A stretch of DNA of 64,000 nt from positions 98,984,239 through 99,048,238 of the forward strand of contig NC_081413.1 of NCBI RefSeq assembly GCF_030272615.1, given 5' to 3'. Each line of letters begins with the position of its first letter. Positions within the stretch are counted from its first letter, which is position 1. The translations under genes and the position numbers were made by a program. This document shows positions 43,375 to 54,779 of this stretch, piece after piece. The notes below the pieces were generated by a model. It was given only the letters and a program-made list of their open reading frames with translations. It had not been told where the DNA came from and did no database searches. This stretch comes from Cryptomeria japonica. Lineage: Eukaryota; Streptophyta; Pinopsida; Cupressales; Cupressaceae.

Positions 43375-44153
43375 TGTACATGGTGAAAATGGATAACAAT
43401 AATAACAATATTAAAAGGCTAAATGAATTCAACCACAAAACCCTAGCCTAACAATCAACGAAGATCCACCATAACATATGAAGATTACCTAAGACAATGC
43501 AAATCACATGAAATCACAAAGATTATACCATCACATGTCCAATAGGGTTTTGATCTCCATTCTTCCTATCTCCATTGATCTTGCTTGATATATTTGCTCT
43601 CAGATTTTATGTGCACAAGAGCTCAACAAAGAACGGAATGTGGTTGCAAGTAGGATCATAGTGTAGTCAATTGATCGAGTAGTTAGCTCATTCGCTCATT
43701 AGGGTTTGATAATGAGGGAAGCATCTCCTTATATAGAAGACACTATATGAAATGGAGGGATAAGATTGAGAGGTGTAAAAGGAGGTCGGCTATGATTAGA
43801 GGGTAGGTAAAAGAAATAATAAAATAATGAAAGGGGTAGGTAGTGTATGAATTAAGAGATGAATGACATGTGTCATGGGTAGAAAAGGTTAATGAATTAA
43901 TTAAATAAATAAATATTTATTTAATTAATAGAAGAAGTGGGATCAATTAAATAAATAAGATATTTATTTAATTTAGGAAAAGGATAATTTAAATAAATAA
44001 ATGTATTTATTTAAATGAGAAATAAGGCTAGAAGAGGATAAATGGATTAATTAAATAAATAAAGATTTATTTAATTAATAGAAGAATTAAGCTTAGATAA
44101 TTAAATAAATAAAATATTTATTTAATTAGACATGACAATTTTAGGTGTCTACA
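43375..44153 (-). repeat. TP2 5' LTR
   Basis: The LTR is 779 bp and matches 29534-30312 with about ten substitutions and no indels. It is the closest LTR pair in the window, so TP2 is the youngest TP insertion, as its nested position requires. Confidence 0.95.
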
Positions 44154-44680
44154 CATACGTTGTCGATTGGATAAGCTGCTGAGAGGATACACTCAAGTAG
44201 GTCCTCTAGGGAAGACTAGGGTAGAAGATAGGGCTAGGATTGACAATTCTATGATAGAACATACATTGCCGATGAAGAAAATACTCAAGAGGACACACTC
44301 AAGCAAAGGCCCTAGGATAGGATAGATCAAGGCACTTTGTGATGAACAAGGAGTACCCAAAAAATTGACATTTCTGTGATAGAACATACGTTGTCAATTG
44401 GATTAGGCTGAAATTGACAATTCTGTGATAGAACATATGTTGTCAATTGGATAAGCTACTCAAGAGGATACACTCAAGTAGGTGCCCTAAAAGATAGGAT
44501 CAAAGCAACACTTTGTGATGAACATCTAGGATAAAACATTAGCACTTTGTGATGAACATGGAGTACTAAAAAGAGAAGCTCTTTGTGATGAACAGGGAAT
44601 GCTACTAGGATAGAAAGCAGTACTTTGTGATGAACAGGGAGTACCACTAGGATTGACACAGTTGATTTGCTTGATTGTAG
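44154..44680 (+). other. TP3 PMD intron, 3' part, with minisatellite
   Basis: The intron resumes with catacgttgtcgattgg, in register with TP1 near 2247. It contains ttgacaattctgtgatagaaca repeats and, from about 44332 to 44660, the cactttgtgatgaacaggga array. It ends GATTGTAG at 44680. Confidence 0.65.
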
Positions 44681-45335
44681 GACCTACACATGCTGGAGTC
44701 ATGGGAGAGATTCCCTTTGACTCAGAGTTTGTGAGCAGAGCTAACATTTAAGGATAGAGCAGTGGTTGAGGCTATGGGCCTGCGACATATTTTGTGTGTG
44801 CCTGAGTTTCGGGCGAACGTGGGATTTGCTGACTATGCTAGCTGAGAGATGACACTTAGAGACCTTCACATTTCATTTGTTGATGGGTGAGATGATAGTC
44901 ACCTTGGAGGATGTATATAGGATATTGAGTATATCGATCGATGGGGAGTTAGTTCCTTACAATCGAGAGGGAGATAGGGATGCACTGAGATGAGTGTTTT
45001 AGGATCCAGGAATAGAGATGAGGGAAGGACATGTGTAGCCACAAGAGCAACCATAGGGACAAGGTGAGGGGAGAGAGGAGGAGATAGGCTATTGGAGAGA
45101 CCTATATTATGGAGTGGTGCCACCAGATCAGCGGGCTAGGAGCTTCCGTAGACCATCGCGGATAGCGACGACCACTGTAGGGAGGGACAAGAGACATGCA
45201 TCGAGCGGTGGGGTCATGGGTCCTCCACCACCACCAGATAGAGGGGGTAGGAGAGATGATCCTAGGGCGGGTCCTTCCAGGGCTCAGAATCCATCGAGGC
45301 TAGCTATTTCCAAGGGAGGGAGTTCATCATAGCCT
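44681..45335 (+). pseudogene. PMD gene exon 2 (TP3 copy, internally deleted)
   Basis: After the acceptor the frame opens DLHMLESWERFPLTQS, then meets a stop. PMD sequence follows in shifted frames (RHILCVPEFRANVG, then EDVYRILS) to about 45003, where TGA replaces CGA. From about 45032 the sequence jumps to the C-terminal tail, so most of the domain is missing. The tail from 45114 is open (VPPDQRARSFRRPSR, GVMGPPPPPDRGGRRDD, SKGGSSS) to 45330-45332. It resembles the TP1 tail closely. Confidence 0.72.
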
Positions 45336-47150
45336 TAGAGGGATCCCTATGTATCAGTTTTTGTACCATTTTTGTATGATGATGTAGACACCTTCGGGTG
45401 ATTGTAGCCATATGTATTTTGACATCATTGTATCATGACAATTATGATTATATATATGAGATGATTCATCCTTGCGACAACTATATGCATGTGTACCTAT
45501 GTGATGAGATGTTTCATGATGTATGTTTCTATGTGATGAGATGTTTCATGATGTATGTTTCTATGTGATGGTTATGATATGGATGCAAATATGTACATAA
45601 TGAAATGCAATATTTTTGATAATTTATGCTTTTATATGTTATGCCAATGCAAATGTGAATGTATGAAATGCATATGAATATGATAATGCAAATAACTATT
45701 TACATGATAAAAATGTAAGATGTGCTAACATGTGTTGTGTGTAGGATGTGATGCAATTGTGATATCTATATGTATGTATAAAATGCTTATATGTGGTAAT
45801 GCTGGTACAACTACATGAAAAACAAATATTTTTGGCGTGTCATTATACTCAGTTGTGTGATTGTAGGCTACACGGACTCAAGAAGGACGATGGAAGTCAA
45901 TCAAGAAAGGGGGATGAAAGATAGAAGATATGAAAGTGAAAGAGCTTCTTGTGTGTTATCATCATTGAGCTTTATTACGACAAATAGGTTATGACAATCG
46001 AGGCATATGTTCGACCTAGAAAGTCATTGTACTCGTTTGCATGGAGATCAAACAATTGCAAACAAGGAATGCCCCAGTTCATACTAGACTCACAGTGTCC
46101 TCATATCCTTGGACAAGTCATAGCATTACTAAGAGATAATCCACAAACAACAAAAGAAAAATAGGTGACGATACCCCATCCTCGCCTTTCTAGTCAATGA
46201 CATCCTGGAGATAAAATCTCTAGTCAGAGACATCCTGGAAAAGCTAAAAGACATGTCACCAAAATAATAAAAATCAAAAGAAAACCAAGACTCGACACCA
46301 ACATCCACTGTACTCCTCAAGTTTAGTGTCTATTGTCACTTGTATAAGTCTATTTGATTGTGGTCACAATGTTTACTTTCATAAAAGGATAGATAGCACT
46401 GAACCATAATGTTGTCTGAGTCTGTTGAAAGATTTGATTTGTTGAAGCCCATTGTTGCCGCGTCTCACCTGAAACTGACTGAATCCATGAAACTGATACT
46501 TTATTGCGGATTGGCGATGCAAATGTTGTTTTATTGTGGATTGTGCGCGGATAGACTGAAGAAAACTGGAAGAAACTATACTCCTCAGAATGTGTGATTC
46601 TCTCAGTTCCACACCCATCACGAGACGTAGGATTTTCCTTAGCCATAGATAAGAGCTTATTTATTATGAATGGAAAGGGGTGAAAATGAATGTTATTATG
46701 AATGGCTAAACAATCTTGGGTAGATCAATAACAATCCATGATGGGAATGGGTAAGTTTATTATGGATGAAGAGGTTGTGAGTGTGTGTAAAGTGAAAGGA
46801 TGAAATGGAATATTGAAGGAGGGAGGAGCAATGTCTCTACACATGGTGCCGGTGACCTAGTTTTCACCATTGGTACTTGCCCAGGGCGCCACTGAAGTGG
46901 TTTTCACTGTTGGACGAAATGTTTTTCTGTTTTCCATTTTTTTTTGTGTGTCACAAGGCGCCTGTTTGCCAGGTTTTCACCAAGTAACGATTTTTTATTT
47001 TTATGGTTTTTTTGTGTTATTTATTTTATTTTATGTTTGTATTTTTGAATTTTTTGAATTTTTTGTATTTTTGAAATTTTTTTGATTTTTTTGTATTTTT
47101 GATTTATTTTTTATTTTTTTGTATTTTTGAATTAGGATACTCTGAAGAGC
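45336..47150. other. TP3 spacer
   Basis: This is the counterpart of 13425-15250, without a gene. The T-rich tract is at about 46935-47130. Confidence 0.7.
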
Positions 47151-47156
47151 TATGTG

Positions 47157-48300
47157 TAAAAATTGTGAAGGTGCATGCTATTGATAGGATCCTCCAAAGG
47201 TTTGCCATCTAGGGTTGAGAGTTGATATGCACCAGATCCATAGGCTGCTGTGATGATGTAAGGACCAAGCCAATTTGGTTTGAACTTGCCCTTCTTCTCT
47301 CTGTCTTGCTTGTTTTTAGAATTTTCTCTGAGAACTAAGTCACCTACCTCAAATGTGTGAGGCTTGACTTTATGATTGTAGCTGCATCATTCCTTGACTG
47401 AATGATGTGTATCTCGAGTGACTGTCTTCCTTGATAAAGGAACTGAGATAGAATTACTAGTGTGTGGACTACACAGTCGCATATGCGTGTCACCTAAAGA
47501 AGTTTGGGCATCCTTGATAACAAATTCCTTCGAGGAAGATCCATTAAAGGTCCATGATGTATCACTAGAAGGGAAAGGATGTGTGGAACAAGTGGATGGG
47601 GAATGAAGGCTTATGATTGTGAAAAGAAGTGAAAGTAGGATAGCATGATGGAGACTTAGGATCAACAAGTATGCTTTATGACATGAAATTTTAGAACTTT
47701 TGCCCCCATTATATTGATATTAGGGGAGATCATCTCTTTCTCTTTTTCTTTCATAGGATTTTTATCTTTGACCTTGATTTTTTCTGAGTCCAATAGCTTT
47801 TGATTTTGATTTGGACTAAAGAACTTTTCTTTATTATTGACTTTTATATTTTTCTTTTCAAAGCTTGATTCTTGATCCCCAACGAGTAAGGGCTTTTTTA
47901 ATTCTTGTTGATCCAAGTCTGGGAGAGGAGTGGAAATGGAATGAGTGGATGAAATGGTAAGGCTATGTGATTTCTCAAGAGGGATGGTGATACGCTCAAT
48001 AGATTCTTCACTGGAACCACTCTTAGGACTATTGATATCAAGAGATACTTGCACCACTGGAGGAAATTTGCATTCAGACTTAGTAGCCACAACACTAGGT
48101 GGTTCACACCCAATTCCTTGGCATTGCAAATTATTTGTAGGTTGTCCCTGTCGACAAAATGTGTTAGGAGATAGTGGGAGTTGATTAACATGAAAGATAT
48201 ACTCACCACATCCCATGTTTTTAATCTTGAACTTTTCTTTGATCTCTGCTTGTTTTGATGTAGAAGCTTTTAAGGATTCTGAATCCACATATGCCGAGGA
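47157..48300 (-). pseudogene. TP3 pol-replacement segment with integrase tail
   Basis: This is the same fusion as TP1 15267-16430. The N-terminal part is STSKQAEIKEKFKIKNMGCG (about 48260-48200), then a Ser-rich stretch and KNIKVNNKEKFFSPNQNQKL. A frameshift near 47690 precedes the hydrophobic run LILSLHHAILLSLLFTIISL. The frame reaches CSPHTSNSISVPLSRKTVTR and HHSVKE (47387). The integrase tail (LDGKPLEDPINSMHLHNFYT) ends near 47157. The match over the whole segment, including the novel joints, shows that TP1 and TP3 descend from one pol-replaced ancestor. Confidence 0.75.
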
Positions 48301-48426
48301 TGGAACAACCTCGTGATTGTCTGGGGTTGTTATTTCTGATCTAGGTCACAAATTGTTGCAATGTATGAATGGATTTGGATTAGCTTTGACGATCACTTCA
48401 ACTCCATTGTGTGGAAACTTGATACA

Positions 48427-49807
48427 TCAACGATATGTAGATGCGATTGCGCTCATCTCATGAATCCATGGATGTCCTAGCAATATATTGTATGTGAGAT
48501 CTAGGTCTAGGACTTGACAAACCACATCCTTTGTAACTAGCCCAACTTTGAGAGGCAAGGTGATTGTACCATTGGATGAACACTCTTCATCATCACATGC
48601 CTTGATGTTGATTGCATGTGTAGAATTCACAGCCTTTTCAGAATATCCCAATTATTTAATTATATTCAATGTACAAATGTTCATACCTGCTCCTCCATCT
48701 ATCAAGACTTGTTTTATTCGATGTTTGTGTAGGAAGGCTTCAATGTGTAATGGTGCATTATGTGGTTGGCTCACAGAGGCATCGTCGGCTTCAGTGAATG
48801 TAAGGGAGTGTGGAACGGAAAGGTATCCCACCATGGCTTGAAACTGGTCCACGTTCAGATTGGTGGGTACAAAAGTGTCTCTCAAAGTTTCGTCAAGAAT
48901 GAATTTATGTGCAGGGGATATGCGTAAGAGCTCAAGGATGGAGATAAGCGTGGGTGTCTTCCCTAACTGTTCTACAAGGTCATACTTAGGTTTGGTTGAT
49001 GAGGAAGCGGTGTTTTTAGCTGGAGCACCTTGCAAGGTGAATTTACCTCGACGAGTTGTGACATTACATTTAGAGGTAGGTTCGGAAGAAGATCCAATGC
49101 CTTTTAGGACAACCTTGGGTCTTTGAGTAGAATTTTTAGGCATTTTGTCCTTTATGATAATGGTAGAGACATAATTGTCCATCGAAATGTGATTAATAGT
49201 TGAATCATAATTATAGGATGCTCTGGTATAGTTGGTCTACTCATCTGTGGCTTTGGATTTTCCCTTGTCATGTTTTGGGAATGGTTCTTTAAACATTTCA
49301 TGTTCTTGGTTAGATGAGCGTCCTTCAATCTCAATGTCACCTCTATCAATAAGATCTTGTATGATGTTCTTCAGTCGATGACAATTTCCTATTTTATGAC
49401 CCTTTCTCTTATGAAATTCAAAATACTCATCATCATTCCACCAATTTGGTTTGACCTTTGGCTCATATGGAGGTAAATGTGGAATTGTTATTATTTTGTT
49501 TGCCACTAGCTTCTTGAAAACTGATTCTAGTGGTTCTCCCAATGGGGTGTACTTCCTTCGTGACTTTGAAGTTGTTTGAGTATTCACCTGACTGTTTGTA
49601 GAGCTTGATCCAAAAAAAATGATTTTGGGTCATACTGTATTGGCATCAACAACACCATCAATGACTGTGTTCTTGTTTTTATTCCAAAATCTTGGCTTGT
49701 CTTTTCCTTTATAGTCCTCTTTGTTTTCTTTGAATATTTTGATGACTCCTTGTTCAATTAGGACCCTCTCTGTTGCTAAGCCTTTTTCAATGACGTCCTT
49801 GAAGGTG
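48427..49807 (-). pseudogene. TP3 gag-protease, C-terminal part
   Basis: The zinc knuckle region (49237-49587) reads WWNDDEYFEFHKRKGHKIGN then CHRL: its first Cys is Phe. The protease region (48652-49182) has VLIDGGAGMNICTL. It continues after a stop at GYSEKAVNSTHAINIKACDD to LTYNILLGHPWIHEM. The frame is interrupted upstream by F1 at 49808 and continues at 54775. Confidence 0.82.
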
Positions 49808-51108
49808 TGTTAGTGAACAAATTTGTCCTTCAAAAATGAATATGCAAATTAACTCCCAATGCCCAGAATGAAAAACAAAAAGCACTAACAGTTGGATCGA
49901 TTATCATGAGATTGATAATCTTCCTCTGAATTTTACAGGGTACAGCTCCCTGGTCAGATATTCAATAAATTAATTGGTTTTAAACCACACATTTGCTTTT
50001 AACCGGAAAGCAACTAAAGGCACCAACACCTACTCATAACCATGAAGTAAATGTGAAGATGACTGAATACTAAATAAAGTGAATGCAGGAAAAAAAAAAC
50101 ACAGTTCATATTCCCAACACCCATAGAAAATAACTAAAGAGGTAGGAGCACATATCCTTCCCAAGATATGTCTATGCACAACATATAAAAAAATGAGAAA
50201 AATCCAACGGTGGAATCAAAAGATATGCCCCCCGCAACATGACGGTTTTTCTATCCCAAAAATCAGAACATGTTCTTTGTTCTACACTTGTATTCTGTCA
50301 AGTGTATCTTGCAGACCGGATTGAATTTCCACAATTCCTTTGGTGAGAATTTATAAAAATAGGTTTTATAAAACATATCCAAAATCTAGCTTGATCCAAT
50401 GATTGAAGTGAGAGATATACCCCCTGCACAGAGACTGATTTTGCTATCTCAGAAAATTTGTATTTACAGGCTGCATTGAAATTTATAAACATTCTTCGTG
50501 CTAATTCTTTCACAATCCTCTAGGAAAAATAATCAATTGCTGCCTAAGTAAATGGTGAATCAAATTCCTCTTCCAAACTTTTGTTGGTTGACCAAATTTG
50601 TCCACTGATTTCTTTGTCTCTCCATTTTGGTTGTGCATTGAACCTTTGAACTTCATTGAACATGTTGAACATCCACGAACTATTTGAACCTCCCTGAACT
50701 GTTTGAACCTCCCTGAACTTTTTGAACAGTATGAACCTGTTTGAACTGAATGAACTGTTTGAACCTCCCTGAACTGTTTGAACTATATGAACCTGTTTGA
50801 ATTGAATGAACTGTTTGAACAGTATATGACATATCACTTGCACAACACTTAAGTGAACGTTAGCCCAAAAATGTCTTAGACACAACTTAGAACCTGCAGT
50901 ACCTAAATGAACACTACGAACTCTGTTCAAGATGGTTCAAGGGGTTCAAGAGGTTCAACAGACCATTGAAATGTAATGCTAAGGACTTAGAAATGATTTA
51001 CAGGAGGATTAGGGATTGAACCAACAAATTTTTGACAAGACAAAGACTCAACTAAATTTTTTGCAAGGCGACTCACTCTTGTTATGAGGGACGAATGACA
51101 AGGTAACA
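49808..51108 (-). repeat. F1 3' LTR (with internal deletion)
   Basis: The LTR is 1301 bp and colinear with 52799-54774, but lacks the 675 bp corresponding to about 53158-53836. It contains a gaactgtttgaacctccct repeat block at about 50687-50822. Confidence 0.88.
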
Positions 51109-51393
51109 TTGGCTTTGACTGGGGATTGCATTTTGCAAAGAAGAATGCAAAGAACTCTGAATCTCTGGTTGAAAAGACAAGTGCCTAGCACCATTGGGCA
51201 ATAGAGTCACAAAGAGTGGAAGGGAAACTTCTTGCAATGGGCGGAGGCAACAAGGAAAAACTAACAAGCCAAAACTCACACTAAACCAAGGCTGAAAATT
51301 AAGACAAGCTACACCTAGATCACACCAAAAATATTATTCACAAAAATATACAGGTAGGAAAATCCCACCATGAGAATTGAAGCCAAGAACTTC

Positions 51394-52290
51394 TTACACA
51401 AAACCATCCACCAGTTGGGAGAAGAAGGAGCCTTTCTGGAAAAATGGCTTGTGTTCAAATGAAGCAACCCAAAACCATGCTCTTCTGGTAACTTTTTCAA
51501 TGCTGAACACCAAACTAACATTATGCAGGAATTTTGTGAATGCGCATTCATGCCCAAAAAGCCATGTTTCATCATGAACTTCTGAATTTTCTGGAAACAT
51601 CTGCATAGTACTTCTCAAATAATGTTCTATTTTTGGCTGAAAAAAGTAATGCTCAGAAATTCCTAAGGAAAAGGCTGCATCATTCTCACAATCACCACTA
51701 TTAAGACCATCATTCTTAAAATAATTTTCAGCATTTGAACTAATCTCATAATAGAGAAACACTTCATCATGCATGGGATCCAACTTAGCTGAAACAACTT
51801 CAACATCTTTTACTGAAATTAAATCTGCAAATTCCCTATCCAAACTTAATGCATGAAATGAATTAATACCTGAATCCTTCTCTTTGAAATCCCCTTCCTC
51901 AATGGATGACAAAAACTGCTCTATGATCTCTTCTTCACAAAAAGAAGTACTATCCAAACCGGTCAACAGTTCTTGGGACTGCAACTCTTCATTAGGAAGA
52001 CATAATATTGATTTACTGTCAAAATGAAATGATTCTACGAAGGACTCATCACAAGATTTTAAACATAAAGAATCATTTTGATCAATTTCATGTATAAGTT
52101 TGAAATCTTCATACTCGGGTTGCATGTAAATCTGAAAATTTTCATCTTTTATACTTTTTGGAACAAGATAATTTTCCATACTATCAAAACTGAAAGTTTC
52201 TATTTCCAGGCTAGAGAAAGATCTCAAAAAACCTTTTTCATTCAAGTTTGCAGGTTCTCCAATGTTGTCTTGACTATTCTCACTTACCAT
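51394..52290 (-). CDS. F1 acidic protein of unknown family
   Basis: This is a 298-codon open frame starting MVSENSQDNIGEPANLNEKG. It is rich in Glu, Asp, Ser and Phe (SSLEIETFSFDSMENYL, SFCEEEIIEQFLSSIEEGDF) and ends with a more aromatic, basic part (LFGHECAFTKFLHNVSLVFS, then VTRRAWFWVASFEHKPFF). Upstream on the same strand, 52300-52750 continues a helical, charged sequence (LKELKEKTWLLHEYGKRVSQ; MATMYINIMLKARAMRKGKR at 52710) broken by three stops. The original protein may therefore have started next to the primer site and reached about 450 residues. I see no zinc knuckle, protease or membrane anchor. Gag of a very divergent type, an env-like product or a captured host fragment are all possible. 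Confidence 0.55.
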   Translation of the reverse strand: MVSENSQDNIGEPANLNEKGFLRSFSSLEIETFSFDSMENYLVPKSIKDENFQIYMQPEYEDFKLIHEIDQNDSLCLKSCDESFVESFHFDSKSILCLPNEELQSQELLTGLDSTSFCEEEIIEQFLSSIEEGDFKEKDSGINSFHALSLDREFADLISVKDVEVVSAKLDPMHDEVFLYYEISSNAENYFKNDGLNSGDCENDAAFSLGISEHYFFQPKIEHYLRSTMQMFPENSEVHDETWLFGHECAFTKFLHNVSLVFSIEKVTRRAWFWVASFEHKPFFQKGSFFSQLVDGFV

Positions 52291-52774
52291 TGTTTGACTT
52301 TCATGAGACTAAACTATTTCTTGCTGAACTTCTCACTCATTCATGACAAGGTAACTATAGCAGTGAGATGAAATTGATATGGCTGGAGCCTCATCATCAT
52401 CAAATTTTAATTCTTCTTTCAATTGGGATACCCTTTTTCCATATTCATGCAGCAACCATGTCTTTTCTTTCAGCTCTTTCAACTTGTGAAATCTAACACA
52501 AAGACTTCTTCATAGAAGAGTGGATGCATGATCATCTTCCACACTTATACTATTTCTAATAGCACGAGAAATACTTTCTTTGTAATGCTCCAAGAAGTCA
52601 TGCAATATTTTATCATCTATTGCAACAATTTGCAAGATTGAAGGATCTGGTCTTTTCCCTTTTCTCATTGCTCTTGCCTTGAGCATGATGTTTATATACA
52701 TAGTCGCCAATCTCTTGCAGTAAGATAAATCTAAATATCTGAGGAAATAAATTGCACTAGTCTTTGATTCTGAA

Positions 52775-52792
52775 TCCCCAGCAGAGTCGCCA
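52775..52792 (-). other. F1 primer binding site
   Basis: The minus strand reads TGGCGACTCTGCTGGGGA, seven bases inside the right LTR. It has the form of plant gypsy primer sites; the tRNA is not assigned. Confidence 0.7.
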
Positions 52793-52798
52793 AAAATC

Positions 52799-54774
52799 TG
52801 TTAGTGAACAGATTTGTCCTTAAAAAATGAATATGCAAATTAACTCCCAATGCCCAGAATGAAAAACAAAAAGCACTAACAGTTGGATCGATTATCATGA
52901 GATTGATAATCTTCCTCTGAATTTTACAGGGTACAGCTCCCCAGTCAGATATTCAATAAATTAATTGGTTTTAAACCACACATTTGCTTTTAACCGGAAA
53001 GCAACTAAAGGCACCGACACCTACTCATAACCATGAAGTAAATGTGAAGATGACAGAATACTAAATAAAGTGAATATAGGAAAAAGAAAACACAGTTCAT
53101 ATTCCCAACACCAATAGAAAATAACTAAAGAGGTAGGAGCACATATCTTTCCCAAGAGGTAATTTCATCTGAAAACAAAATTCCAGAATTAATCACATCT
53201 ACAGCTTGTCATGACAAGAATGGTACTGAATAATAATATTAATGAGACAAAGCTCAATAAAATTTGAAGACAACAGTAAAGAATTCAAAGATTCCTGAAT
53301 GCCTTCTTCATTCCTTCAATATCAAAATGAGTTCAAAGACTCAGGCTCTGTACATTACAACTGTAGGAAAAGAAAACATGCTCCCTGCTACAATTAAAAA
53401 AAAACACTCAGGCAATTTTGCCCTTTCCTATAGCACATAGACTGCCGGAAAAGAACCCTATTTTCCCCTTTCTTTTGCATATTTATCCTTCTTTTCCTCT
53501 CGGTGAAACACTTTCAGTTCCAAAAACTGAATCCTGGCATATCATATGCTGATAGCTGGATATAAATAACTGTTTTCATTCCTTCAACACTTTCTTGGCT
53601 TCAATTTAATATTTAATCATAATGTTTTAATCTGAAAACATTATAACTCAAAATACATAATATTTAGGAATTAACTATGGGCTCCACCGTTACAAATATA
53701 AGTCGTGCCTAGTTAATATTTGAAAACAGTAAACTTGGTTGCTGTTGGTCACTTTGGACAGACCCGCGCTCAGTCCACCATAACTTTTGAAAGAGACATA
53801 ATTCAGTTAATCTCTCTGGTGGAAACGTGCACAACTTGTCTATGCACAACATATAAAAAAATGAGAAAAATCCAACGGTGGAATCAAAAGATATGCCCCG
53901 CGCAACATGACAGTTTTTCTATCCCAAAAATCAGAACATGTTCTTTGTTCTACACTTGTATTCTGTCAAGTGTATCTTGCAGACCAGATTGAATTTCCAC
54001 AATTCCTTTGGTGAGAATTTATAAAAAATAGGTTTCATAAAACATATCCAAAATCTAGCTTGATCCAATGATTGAAGTGAGAGATATACCCCTTGCACAG
54101 AGACTGATTTTGCTATCTCAGAAAATTTGTAGTTACAGGCTGCATTGAAATTTATAAATATTCTTCGTGCTAATTCTTTCACAATCCTCTAGGAGAAATA
54201 ATCAATTGCTGCCTAAGTAAATGGTGAATCAAATTCCTCTTCCAAACTTTTGTTGGTTGACCAAATTTGTCCACTGATTGCTTTGTCTCTCCATTTTGGT
54301 TGTGCATTGAACTTTGAACTTCATTGAACATGTTGAACATCCCCGAACTGTTTGAACCTCCCTGAACTGTTTGAACTGAATGACCTGTTTGAACTGAATG
54401 AACTGTTTGAACTGAATGAACTGTTTGAACCTCCCTGAACTGTTTGAACTGTATGAACCTGCTCGAACTGAATGAACTGTTTGAACAGTATATGACATAT
54501 CACTTGCACAACACTTAAGTGAACGTTAGCTCGGAAATGTCTTAGACACAACTTAGAACCTGCAGTACCTAAATGAACACTACGAACTCTGTTCAAGATG
54601 GTTCAAGGGGTTCAAGAGGTTCAACAGACCATTGAAATGTAATGCTAAGGACCTAGAAATGATTTACAGGAGGATTAGGGATTGAACCAACAAATTTTTG
54701 ACAAGACAAAGACTCAACTAAAATTTTTGCAAGGCGATTCACTCTTGTTATGAGGGACGAATGACAAGGTAACA
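52799..54774 (-). repeat. F1 5' LTR
   Basis: The LTR is 1976 bp and is the full-length copy. It includes the 675-bp segment missing from the other LTR and, at about 54349-54485, an 18-bp tandem repeat built on gaactgaatgaactgttt. Confidence 0.88.
54349..54485. repeat. 18-bp tandem repeat in the F1 LTR
   Basis: Units of gaactgaatgaactgttt and gaacctccctgaactgttt alternate. The partner LTR (50687-50822) has a different arrangement, so the array has changed since insertion or during replication. Confidence 0.75.
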
Positions 54775-54779
54775 AGGTG

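Larger units (their letters stand above)
29534..44153 (-). mobile_element. TP2: gypsy (Tat-type) element, pol-containing form, nested in TP3
   Basis: TP2 is 14,620 bp in minus orientation, with two 779-bp LTRs differing at about ten sites by eye. Flanks are catgc (29529-29533) and catac (44154-44158), a 5-bp duplication with one mismatch. Its order is leader, gag-protease, G-patch linker, RT, gypsy RNase H, second RNase H, integrase, spacer, antisense PMD gene. The dual RNase H is the published hallmark of Tat elements. The PMD exon 2 is truncated, and gag-pol has a frameshift, several stops and a damaged RT active site. Confidence 0.95.
49808..54774 (-). mobile_element. F1: 4967-bp LTR element with unknown ORF, nested in TP3 gag
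   Basis: F1 begins tgttagtgaac and ends aaggtaaca. It is flanked by a perfect AGGTG duplication (49803-49807, 54775-54779) and splits the TP3 gag cleanly. LTRs are 49808-51108 and 52799-54774. A primer-site-like TGGCGACTCTGCTGGGGA lies on the minus strand just inside the right LTR, so the element reads right to left. The 1.7-kb interior has no gag, protease, RT or integrase motif, only a long acidic reading frame. It fits a large non-autonomous LTR element that carries a protein. Confidence 0.88.

Noticed and set aside
54229-54498. KQFIQF-repeat protein on the minus strand of the F1 LTR
   Set aside because: This is a translation of the 18-bp LTR tandem repeat. The array differs in the partner LTR, so it is not a conserved protein.
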